Source: Candidatus Thiosymbion ectosymbiont of Robbea hypermnestra (GTDB taxonomy: Bacteria > Pseudomonadota > Gammaproteobacteria > Chromatiales > Chromatiaceae). From it: DNA of 6,521 nucleotides. Of this stretch, positions 1 to 6,106 are shown in pieces. Where the stretch lies: NCBI GenBank assembly GCA_020443945.1, contig JAIZWN010000362.1:1-6521 (forward strand). Direction: 5' to 3'. Below the pieces are notes generated by a model. That model had not been told where the DNA came from. It did not search any database and saw only the letters and a program-made list of their open reading frames with translations. The position numbers were made by a program, and so were the translations under genes. How positions within the stretch are numbered: position 1 is the stretch's first letter; each line of letters begins with the position of its first letter.

Positions 1-58
1 AAACCTGTCCTCTACTCTACTGTGATGTTCGACGTGACTCAGGTAGACACCTGATCAC

Positions 59-178
59 TTGAAAATTTACCACTACCACGAACCGCATCCATTTCTGCAT
101 CCGTTCGTCCCGCGCATCGGCCCCCCATGGGTGGCAGCGGTGCTTGGCCACATCGATCCCCAACCACGCCACGGTCTT
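59..178 (-). pseudogene. Possible N-terminal remnant of an IS110-family transposase
   Basis: Read on the minus strand, bases about 175 down to 137 encode TVAWLGIDVAKHR. This resembles the start of IS110-family transposases (DEDD recombinases), where the Asp in a G-I-D-x-[AG]-K motif is the first catalytic acidic residue. The frame stays open to a stop at 17-19, but the residues after the motif no longer look like a transposase and the other catalytic residues are absent, so at most the first few dozen codons survive. A possible GTG start lies at 172-170; no ATG fits the motif closely. The sequence on the far side, about 180-400, would be the element's left-end non-coding region if the call is right. 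The motif is short and could be chance. Confidence 0.35.
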
Positions 179-359
179 GTTACTATTCGTCCTGGACCCT
201 CCCGCTTCGTGTCGATGGTTGTACGTCTTACCATCGTGGCGCTGCCGACGCCGTTGGTGAAGGGGGATGGGTCCATACCATTCTCCTGCGGGGGTATCGG
301 CCGCGGGTAGTAGTTCGAGTGTGTGGAAGATTCCGAAATCAAGGCAGGGGTGGCCGGCG

Positions 360-394
360 GTCACTGACCACCGATTACCGACCACCGGCCACTG
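360..394. repeat. Degenerate heptamer tandem repeat (5 units)
   Basis: Five consecutive 7-nt units are visible: GTCACTG, ACCACCG, ATTACCG, ACCACCG and GCCACTG. All fit a loose NNYACYG-type pattern apart from small changes, and the second and fourth are identical. The array ends 19 nt before the rng TTG start. Short tracts of this style occur between genes in many proteobacterial genomes. Its role, if any, is unknown. Confidence 0.6.
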
Positions 395-399
395 AGCAT

Positions 400-403
400 G
401 GAG
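400..403 (+). promoter_or_regulatory. Ribosome binding site for rng (supports TTG start)
   Basis: GGAG lies 10 nt before the TTG at 414-416. The ATG at 398-400 is in another frame and overlaps this site, so it cannot start rng. The TTG start gives an N-terminus (MSEEILVNVTPPETR) that aligns with E. coli RNase G from its first residues, which decides the start. Confidence 0.6.
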
Positions 404-413
404 TATTGCGGGT

Positions 414-1868
414 TTGAGTGAAGAAATCCTCGTCAATGTGACGCCTCCCGAGACCCGGGTCGCGGTGGTGGAAAACGGCGCCGTGCAGGAGATTATCATC
501 GAGCGCATCGACCGCTGCGGTCTGGTGGGGAATATCTACCAGGGCCATATCTGCCGCGTCCTGCCCGGTATGCAGGCCGCCTTCGTGGATATCGGGCTTG
601 AACGCGCCGCCTTTCTGCATGCCTCCGATATCGTCGATGCGGAGGGAGAGCCGCGTAGCGGGCCGATCCACGAGGTCATCAGCGAGGGCGACGAGGTCAT
701 GGTGCAGGTGCTCAAGGACCCCCTGGGCACCAAGGGCGCTCGGCTCACCACCAATATCGCCATTCCGTCCCGGTATCTGGTGTTTATGCCGACGCTGGAT
801 GCGACCGGCATTTCCCAGCGGATCGAGGATGAGGCGGAGCGCGACCGATTGCGGGAAATCCTGCAACACCACACGGATTCGGGGCCCACGGAGGGAGGGT
901 TCATCATCCGCACGGCGGCCGAGGGGGTGACCGAGGCGGCGCTGGTCAAGGATCGGGATTTCCTGACCAAGCTGTGGCTCGGGATCAAGGAGCGCCGCCG
1001 GTCCTTCAATGACACCGGAATGATCCACGACGACCTGCCCCTGGCCCTGCGCGCCCTGCGCGACCTGGTGGGACCGGAGGTGGAGCGGGTGCGGATCGAT
1101 TCGCGCTCCATGGTGGAGCGCGCGCGGGCCTTTGCCGCCAGATACGTCTCGGATGTGGCGGCCCGCATCGAGTATTACCAGGGGGAGCGTCCCCTGTTCG
1201 ACCTCTACGGAGTGGAGGAGGAGATCCAGAGGGCCTTGCAGCGCAAGGTGCAGCTCAAGTCCGGCGGTTATCTGGTCATCGACCAGACCGAGGCCATGAC
1301 CACGGTGGATGTGAATACGGGGGCCTTCGTGGGGCACCGGAATCAGGAAGAGACCATCTTCAAGACCAACCTGGAGGCGGCCCAGGCCATCTGTCGCCAG
1401 CTGCGCCTGCGCAACCTCGGCGGCATCATCATCATCGACTTCATCGACATGGGCGACGAGGAGCACAAGCGCCAGGTGCTCCGCGCCCTGGAGAAGTGCC
1501 TCGCCAAGGACCATGCCAAGACCCATATCACCGAGGTATCCGCCCTGGGCCTGGTGGAAATGACCCGCAAGCGCACCCGCGAATCCCTCGAACATATCCT
1601 GTGCGAGCCCTGCACCTGCTGCAAAGGCCGCGGCACCCTGAAAACCGCCGAGACCACCTGTTACGAGATCTTTCGCGAGATCCTGCGCCAGGCGCGCCAA
1701 TTCGACGTGGAGGCCCTGCTGGTATTGGCCTCTCAGGAGGTCATCGACCGCCTGCTGGACGAGGAATCCGGGAACCTGGCCGAAATCGAGGAGCTGACCG
1801 GCAAGCCAGTCCGGCTTCAGGTCGAGGCCCTCTACACCCAAGAGCAGTACGACGTGGTGTTGATCTAA
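414..1868 (+). CDS. rng: Ribonuclease G (RNase E/G family endoribonuclease)
   Basis: RNase G is a cytoplasmic, Mg-dependent single-strand endoribonuclease that prefers 5'-monophosphorylated RNA. In E. coli it matures the 5' end of 16S rRNA and degrades some mRNAs. The 484-aa product is close to E. coli RNase G (489 aa) in length and is collinear with it. Visible parts are an S1-like RNA-binding region at about residues 37-125 (VGNIYQGHICRVLPGMQAAF), a 5'-sensor/RNase H-like region, the catalytic DNase I-like segment with TVDVNTG (D299) and IIIDFIDM (D342) as the metal-binding Asp positions, and the Zn-link CEPCTCCKGRG (C400 and C403), which joins protomers. The C-terminus (YTQEQYDVVLI) matches the family end, and no RNase E-type scaffold tail is present. 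The start is TTG. GC is high (about 65% in the 1381-1440 line), so this appears to be host-type sequence. Identification is firm. Confidence 0.97.
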   Translation: MSEEILVNVTPPETRVAVVENGAVQEIIIERIDRCGLVGNIYQGHICRVLPGMQAAFVDIGLERAAFLHASDIVDAEGEPRSGPIHEVISEGDEVMVQVLKDPLGTKGARLTTNIAIPSRYLVFMPTLDATGISQRIEDEAERDRLREILQHHTDSGPTEGGFIIRTAAEGVTEAALVKDRDFLTKLWLGIKERRRSFNDTGMIHDDLPLALRALRDLVGPEVERVRIDSRSMVERARAFAARYVSDVAARIEYYQGERPLFDLYGVEEEIQRALQRKVQLKSGGYLVIDQTEAMTTVDVNTGAFVGHRNQEETIFKTNLEAAQAICRQLRLRNLGGIIIIDFIDMGDEEHKRQVLRALEKCLAKDHAKTHITEVSALGLVEMTRKRTRESLEHILCEPCTCCKGRGTLKTAETTCYEIFREILRQARQFDVEALLVLASQEVIDRLLDEESGNLAEIEELTGKPVRLQVEALYTQEQYDVVLI

Positions 1869-1995
1869 GGGCCGTAGTTTGGGAAACCGGAGCGCATCCC
1901 ACCGCGTCGGTTGGGCAAAGCCCGTAAAGAAGCGCCCCCGGGCGGGCCGACGGCGCCGTGCCGAATTGCAAGATCGAAGAGGAGACAATTGCCCC
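1869..1995. other. rng-helicase intergenic spacer
   Basis: This 127-bp GC-rich spacer separates the housekeeping gene from the accessory operon. GC-rich hairpins are possible (GCCCG at 1920-1924 with CGGGC at 1939-1943), but no T-run follows, so I do not call an intrinsic terminator. I see no convincing -35/-10 pair. The helicase frame is open upstream as far as 1879, but that extension reads as a basic, low-complexity stretch (KKRPRAGRRRR) before the helicase fold. I treat it as non-coding. Confidence 0.55.
1980..1984 (+). promoter_or_regulatory. Ribosome binding site for the helicase
   Basis: AGGAG ends 11 nt before the ATG at 1996. It selects this start over the in-frame upstream start at 1879, which would add 39 basic, low-complexity residues unrelated to the helicase fold. 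Confidence 0.65.
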
Positions 1996-3396
1996 ATGCC
2001 TGATGATTTGCCCAGGCCATTAAGGAAACAGCGTGAGGTGCTTTATCTGCCCGTCAGAGGCCATTCAGCGGTTCTCGGGACCGCTGGAAGCGGAAAAACC
2101 ACACTCGCGCTGTATAGAGCCGCCTTCCTCTCCGCACCGGAAATGCCGCATTCCGGGCCTACACTCCTGTTGACCTTCAATCGGGCGCTCGTAACCTATT
2201 TAAACCACCTCAAACCACGAGAGCTGCGTAATGTTCGGATAGAAACATACCACAAGTTTGCCCGTGGCTATCTGAACCATAGAGGAAAAATGGGATTCAG
2301 TTCCATTTGCGATCCGGACTTGAAGAACACATTGATCGGAGCGGCCGTCAAAACAGTTGCCGGCAGATATGGGAAATCCAGATTTTTTGATCGACCGCTG
2401 AATTTTTTCGTGGATGAAATCCAGTGGATATTGAGCCATGGCGTAACGACTGAAGAAGACTATATCAAGGTAGAACGTGTCGGGCGCGTCGGCACGAAGT
2501 TAGCACGGGAACTTCGGGGCATAATGTTCGAAATTTTACGTGAATATCTCGATTCGCGTGAAAAACACGGGAAGCAGTATGACTGGGATGACATTGCCTA
2601 TCATGTCAGGCAGGAACTTTCGGTAGATACCAATCAGCGGATGTACCGACACATAGTCATCGATGAAGGACAGGATTTCTCTCCGGAGATGCTCCGCTCT
2701 TTATCCTGCGCCATTCCGGAAGATGGTTCATTGACCTTTTTCGGCGATGTTGCACAGCAGATATATGGACAGCGCACCTCGTGGCGTTCCGCCGGATTAC
2801 AGATCCTGCAGACTTGGGAATTTGAAGAGAACTACAGGAATACGAAGCAAATCGCCCGGCTGGGTTTGGCGATTTCGAAAATGTCTTACTTTTCCGAAAT
2901 AGCCGATATGGTCGAGCCCACTTCACCAAAGGCGGATGGCCCATTGCCGACGGTAGTGCAATGCGCGGATCGACATGAACAGATACAGATCGCGGTCAAA
3001 TCGGCGAGTGGAGCTTCGCAGACAAGGCGTGTTGCGCTCCTATTCAAAAACAGAGAACAGGAAAGGCGTATCAGCTCCCGGTTGCCCGAAACGGCCGTTC
3101 AGCTCCACAGGGACATGGGCTCATGGCAGGAAGGCCCAGGGATTTTTCATGGGACCTATCATTCGGCAAAAGGGCTTGAATTCGACCTTGTAATACTCCC
3201 TTTTCTCGATGCCGATAATCTCCCCGACCCGGAAAATGTGAGGGCATATGGTGAGGAGGACGCACTGACTCATGATGGCCGGCTCCTTTATGTCGCAATT
3301 ACCAGGGCAAAGACCGAGGTAATTTTACTACATAGTAGCCGAATAACCACGTTGCTTCCTGTCGATGCCAGTCTGTTCCGGAAGATTGCCCCATGA
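1996..3396 (+). CDS. Compact UvrD/PcrA-like SF1 DNA helicase
   Basis: This is an ATP-dependent superfamily 1A helicase, 466 aa from the ATG at 1996. All core motifs are visible in order: Q-like region at residues 7-18, Walker A GTAGSGKT (28-35), motif Ia LLLTFNRAL (57-65), Ib IETYHKFA (82-89), motif II VIDEGQD (221-227), motif III FFGDVAQQIYG (248-258), motif IV EENYRNTKQIA (277-287), motif V GTYHSAKGLEFDLVILP (386-402) and motif VI LLYVAITRAKTEVIL (430-444). All catalytic residues look intact, so it should be active. It is much shorter than UvrD or Rep (about 670-720 aa). The gap between motifs IV and V is only about 100 residues, which leaves little room for a 2B domain. No nuclease domain is seen. 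In size it resembles accessory helicases of defence systems such as GajB, but no GajA-type partner is present. Its stop overlaps the next start (ATGA), so the two are probably co-translated. Its DNA substrate is unknown. Confidence 0.9.
   Translation: MPDDLPRPLRKQREVLYLPVRGHSAVLGTAGSGKTTLALYRAAFLSAPEMPHSGPTLLLTFNRALVTYLNHLKPRELRNVRIETYHKFARGYLNHRGKMGFSSICDPDLKNTLIGAAVKTVAGRYGKSRFFDRPLNFFVDEIQWILSHGVTTEEDYIKVERVGRVGTKLARELRGIMFEILREYLDSREKHGKQYDWDDIAYHVRQELSVDTNQRMYRHIVIDEGQDFSPEMLRSLSCAIPEDGSLTFFGDVAQQIYGQRTSWRSAGLQILQTWEFEENYRNTKQIARLGLAISKMSYFSEIADMVEPTSPKADGPLPTVVQCADRHEQIQIAVKSASGASQTRRVALLFKNREQERRISSRLPETAVQLHRDMGSWQEGPGIFHGTYHSAKGLEFDLVILPFLDADNLPDPENVRAYGEEDALTHDGRLLYVAITRAKTEVILLHSSRITTLLPVDASLFRKIAP
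3380..3384 (+). promoter_or_regulatory. Ribosome binding site for the DarT-like gene, inside the helicase end
   Basis: GGAAG sits 8 nt before the ATG at 3393, within the last helicase codons. With the ATGA stop/start overlap at 3393-3396 this implies translational coupling of helicase and transferase. Confidence 0.5.
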
Positions 3397-4088
3397 AACG
3401 GATTCAAATGGAATCGACCGGGAGAGGAATCACGCGCCTCTGCCATTTTACCCAATCTCGGAACCTGGCTCATATCCTTGGAGATTGCAAAGGGATCTTT
3501 TCCAGAAACAGATTGACGGCTATGGGTCTACCTCACAACCCGACGGATTCGGATCGGTATGATGGGCATGGTCATTTTGTCTGTTGCTCGATCCAGTACC
3601 CGAACCCATATTATTTCGCGACAGCTCGAGGTCGGGATCACCTTTTTAAAGATTGGGTGGTAATTCTTATCAAACCTGAATACCTGTGGGCTGAGGGTAC
3701 GAAGTTTTGTCCACTGAATGCCGCAACTTCGAGCGGTGCCTATATCGGTGAAGGTTATGAAGCCTTTGCATCACTCTTCACCGTATCGCCTCCCGGGACC
3801 AGATTTCCAAGATCGGAGCGACATCTCGATTGTGCACCAACGGATACCCAGGCGGAGGTTCTGATCCCCGATCCTATTTCTCTCGATTCCATGATTGCTA
3901 TTGCCGTCGAATCGAAAGAGCAGGCCGCAAGAGAAATCTGCAGAGCAGAATTACAGGGTATTGCCATTGACCAACGGATCATCATTGCTCCCGATTTTTA
4001 TAACCGGACAAGACTGTCAAAGATGATCCGACAAGGCAGTCGTATAAACGAATACATATACGGCAACGAAGGGCGTCATGACCGATAA
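3393..4088 (+). CDS. DarT-like (DUF4433) ADP-ribosyltransferase, probable toxin
   Basis: DarT enzymes use NAD+ to attach ADP-ribose to bases in single-stranded DNA, which blocks replication; known members act as toxins and in phage defence. The 231-aa product has the family length and layout. It opens with RLCHFTQSRNLAHIL (residues 15-29), the counterpart of the usual L-Y-H-F-T...N-L...I-L start. It continues with a NAD-site Arg candidate (R55), the segment VCCSIQYPNPYYF (63-75), then FCPLNAATSSGAYIGEGYEA (105-124), and DTQAEVLIPDPI (151-162), in which E155 fits the catalytic Glu (E160 in Thermus DarT). No signal peptide or membrane segment is seen. It overlaps the helicase by 4 nt and the downstream hydrolase by 11 nt, as expected for a toxin tied to its antidote. 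Family membership rests on remembered motifs. The target (thymidine, guanosine, or RNA/protein) cannot be read from sequence. Confidence 0.8.
   Translation: MKRIQMESTGRGITRLCHFTQSRNLAHILGDCKGIFSRNRLTAMGLPHNPTDSDRYDGHGHFVCCSIQYPNPYYFATARGRDHLFKDWVVILIKPEYLWAEGTKFCPLNAATSSGAYIGEGYEAFASLFTVSPPGTRFPRSERHLDCAPTDTQAEVLIPDPISLDSMIAIAVESKEQAAREICRAELQGIAIDQRIIIAPDFYNRTRLSKMIRQGSRINEYIYGNEGRHDR
4068..4073 (+). promoter_or_regulatory. Weak ribosome binding site for the ARH-VOC gene
   Basis: GAAGGG lies 4 nt before the ATG at 4078, inside the end of the DarT-like gene. The site is weak and close. Together with the 11-nt overlap of the two reading frames this suggests that the hydrolase is translated mainly by ribosomes finishing the upstream gene. 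Confidence 0.4.
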
Positions 4089-5853
4089 TCGGACACTGCC
4101 GGAGACCGATAAGGCCATAGGAGCCATGTTGGGGGCGGCCTGTGGTGATGCGCTGGGGTGGCCGAACGAACGGGTAGGACGTTCAACGGCCAAGAGACAG
4201 CCGTTACCGAATCCGCTCCATGAATTCAAGCAATGGTCGCGCAGAGCGGGAGGGCGCTTCTATCCTTATGAGGAAACCATCGATGCAGGGGAATATAGCG
4301 ACGATACCCAGCTGATCCTTTGCCTGTCGAGATCGCTCCTGCACGGGAGCAGCTGGTGGGATCACTGGACAAAAACAGAGCTTCCTTTCTGGACCCTGTA
4401 TGAACGGGGGGGGGGCGGCGCGACCAAACGTGCCGCCGATGCGTGGATCGATGGAAATCCACCATGGTCCGAACGAAGAAAGCCTAAGGATATCAAGCGC
4501 TACTTCGAAGCCGGCGGCGATGGGGTCGCGATGCGGGTTCTGCCGCATGTCTTGCGTCTCGGGAAATCCGACAGTTTTGATCCCGTGGCGCTCAGCATTT
4601 TTAAGGATGGGATTGCAACGCATGGACATCCGCGGGCTTTGCTCGGGGCCTTGGCCTATGGCTATGCGCTATGGAAGAGCTTCAAGCGCGAGACACACCT
4701 GGAGTATGGGGGAATTATCGATGAGCTTATGGACGGCACGGGCACTTGGTCACACCTTCCTGAATTACCGGAGGCACTCGGGTCATGGCTGCCGGCAGTA
4801 AAGGCCCATTTGCCGGACTACGAGGAGATATGGCAAACGACAATCAGTGAAATGAAGGGTTCATTTGTTATTTGCAGGAATGAATTGAGCAAAGGGGCAC
4901 TGACCTTCGACGATGAAGTATTACATCAACTCAAGTGCTTTGATAGAAAAGTAAATGGCGCTGGAACAGTTGCAACCGCCGCATCCGTTTTTCTGGCATC
5001 GAGATATGCACCCGACCCTATGAACGGTGTAATCAAGGCGGCTTTCGCGATAGGTTCGGATACGGATACGATTGCATCGATGACCGGAGGACTACTGGGA
5101 TTGATTTGCGGGGCGGATTGGCTTTCATCCTCGCGTTCCAGGATACAAGACTCGAAGTATATTGTTCTGCTTGCTCAGGAGCTGGTGCAACAATCAGAAC
5201 CTCGACCGTTTCCGATTGTGCCGACCACCGGTATGCGCTCGCAACTTCGCAACTGGCTCGATAACCTGACAAACCGAAGTGTTGGTTCTCAAATAGAAAT
5301 GCCGGACAAGAGATCCGCTGTGGTTCGAGATCACTCGGAGCAAATCGGCCGGAGTGGTAAGTATAAAGTCGAAATCAAGAGACTTGGAGCCGATGACGGA
5401 CAAAGTCTCTACATCACCAGGATTTCAAAGGGGATATATGAACAACCTTCAAAGAAAACAGAGTCGCCCAAGACGGTGCCGCAACGGACAGAGATAAGGG
5501 GTCACGGCTGCGGTTCAAAAATACCGGTGGCTTCATTCGAGAAGGCCATATGGTTCTACCGAGATTGTCTGGGGCTCACAGTAAAAAAGCAGAATGATAA
5601 AGCGGTTGTTTTCGACCAGGGTTTAGTTCTGGTATCGTCGGATTATGCCACAGACTTACTCAATGGAACCCCTTCTCGCACAATACTGTATGTTCAGGCA
5701 ACCGACATTGAAAAACGATTCGGTCGGATGGAAGAGAAGAAAATTCAAATCCTCTCGCCACTCGCCCATTGGGGCAATTCCGGGATGCTCTTCTTCCGGA
5801 GTTTTGATCCGGATGGCAATGTTGTCGAGGTATTTTCGGCAGATAGCCCATAG
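4078..5853 (+). CDS. ADP-ribosylglycohydrolase (DraG/ARH) fused to a VOC/glyoxalase domain, probable antitoxin
   Basis: ARH-family enzymes hydrolyse ADP-ribose from modified targets using a two-metal (Mg/Mn) site. In this 591-aa protein the ARH domain spans about residues 10-370. It shows GAMLGAACGDALGWPNE (15-31), the first metal motif YSDDTQ (73-78), RGGGGATKRAA (110-120), AGGDGVAMRVLPHVL (145-159), THGHPRALLGALAYG (181-195) and the second metal motif GSDTDTIASMTGGLLG (326-341; D328 and D330). The hydrolase therefore looks active. Residues about 385-455 form an unassigned segment (KYKVEIKRLGADDGQSLYIT at 428-447), followed by a polar linker. Residues 478-587 fit a single VOC repeat: FEKAIWFYRDCLGLTV, a V-x-A-T-D-I strand, and FDPDGNVVEVF with E584 at the usual metal-ligand position. 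The usual early His ligand is not obvious, so this domain may bind ligand without catalysis. A single VOC unit normally needs pairing with another. DraG and Tri1 are precedents for ARH proteins that reverse a cognate transferase. Confidence 0.87.
   Translation: MTDNRTLPETDKAIGAMLGAACGDALGWPNERVGRSTAKRQPLPNPLHEFKQWSRRAGGRFYPYEETIDAGEYSDDTQLILCLSRSLLHGSSWWDHWTKTELPFWTLYERGGGGATKRAADAWIDGNPPWSERRKPKDIKRYFEAGGDGVAMRVLPHVLRLGKSDSFDPVALSIFKDGIATHGHPRALLGALAYGYALWKSFKRETHLEYGGIIDELMDGTGTWSHLPELPEALGSWLPAVKAHLPDYEEIWQTTISEMKGSFVICRNELSKGALTFDDEVLHQLKCFDRKVNGAGTVATAASVFLASRYAPDPMNGVIKAAFAIGSDTDTIASMTGGLLGLICGADWLSSSRSRIQDSKYIVLLAQELVQQSEPRPFPIVPTTGMRSQLRNWLDNLTNRSVGSQIEMPDKRSAVVRDHSEQIGRSGKYKVEIKRLGADDGQSLYITRISKGIYEQPSKKTESPKTVPQRTEIRGHGCGSKIPVASFEKAIWFYRDCLGLTVKKQNDKAVVFDQGLVLVSSDYATDLLNGTPSRTILYVQATDIEKRFGRMEEKKIQILSPLAHWGNSGMLFFRSFDPDGNVVEVFSADSP
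4406..4415 (+). repeat. Poly-G tract (10 G) inside the ARH coding region
   Basis: Ten consecutive G bases encode part of the RGGGG segment (residues 110-113) of the hydrolase domain. A one-base slip would truncate or shift the protein long before its second metal motif. The present length keeps the frame open. Such tracts can be phase-variable, or can be sequencing error sites. Confidence 0.9.
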
Positions 5854-5860
5854 CGTTAAA

Positions 5861-5886
5861 GGCGGGATGCGCTACGCTTTCCCGCC
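5861..5886. repeat. REP-like hairpin just after the operon
   Basis: GGCGGGA (5861-5867) pairs with TCCCGCC (5880-5886). The loop contains a smaller GCG/CGC stem around CTA, giving the GGCGGGATGCGCTACGCTT form seen in REP-type intergenic repeats. It begins 8 nt after the stop codon. An overlapping alternative stem is CCCGC (5881-5885) with GCGGG (5891-5895). No T-run follows, so it is not a classical intrinsic terminator, though it could protect the 3' end of the mRNA or act with Rho. Confidence 0.6.
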
Positions 5887-5911
5887 CTGCGCGGGCTCAC
5901 CGTCATTAGTT

Positions 5912-5983
5912 ATCCGCAGATTACGCCGATTTTCACCGATTATTGCGTTTTTCATCGGCGAGAATCTGCGTTAATCCGCGGAT
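5912..5983. repeat. Long imperfect inverted repeat (GCAGATTA type)
   Basis: The left arm ATCCGCAGATTACGCCGAT (5912-5930) pairs with the right arm ATCTGCGTTAATCCGCGGAT (5964-5983) with few mismatches and one small bulge. An inner perfect stem, CGCCGAT (5924-5930) with ATCGGCG (5954-5960), offers an alternative fold. Similar sequence is a familiar dispersed intergenic repeat in environmental bacterial genomes. No coding content is present. Confidence 0.7.
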
Positions 5984-6106
5984 TCAAGCATCACGGATCA
6001 CAAAGTTACAACACTACCCGCTTATGGACCGGAGGCAAATCGGACTTGCAGCGGAACAGAGTATCTACGGGCTGTTGACATAATCGCAGTGCCAACCGCA
6101 AACAGG

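Larger units (their letters stand above)
1..413. other. Non-coding upstream region of rng with mobile-element debris
   Basis: I see no intact gene here. Open frames exist on both strands, but apart from one transposase-like motif on the minus strand (entered separately) their translations are rich in Pro, Arg and His and match nothing I know. The stretch ends in a heptamer-type repeat and the rng ribosome site. In many gammaproteobacteria a maf-family gene lies just before rng; none is visible here. I also saw no convincing -35/-10 pair for rng, so its promoter is unassigned. Confidence 0.6.

Noticed and set aside
1920..1943. GC-rich hairpin after rng as an intrinsic terminator
   Set aside because: The stem is short and is followed by more GC rather than a T-tract.
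1879..1995. Upstream in-frame extension of the helicase (39 extra residues)
   Set aside because: It reads as a basic, low-complexity stretch unlike helicase N-termini, while ATG 1996 has AGGAG at good spacing.
375..1997. Long minus-strand open frame across rng (540 codons)
   Set aside because: It is an antisense shadow of the high-GC rng gene, with repetitive Leu/Gly/His-rich translation and no recognisable domain.
1988..3395. The same 11-mer ATTGCCCCATG at both the helicase start (1988-1998) and the transferase start (3385-3395), as a shared regulatory site
   Set aside because: A chance 11-nt match is expected in a window of this size, and the second copy lies in helicase coding sequence. 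The true ribosome sites are further upstream and differ.
4204..4629. Minus-strand open frames inside the ARH gene
   Set aside because: They lie opposite well-conserved ARH motifs and show no domain or ribosome site.
6075..6080. TTGACA as a -35 promoter element
   Set aside because: No TATAAT-like hexamer at 16-18 nt spacing on the plus strand, and no gene follows within the window.
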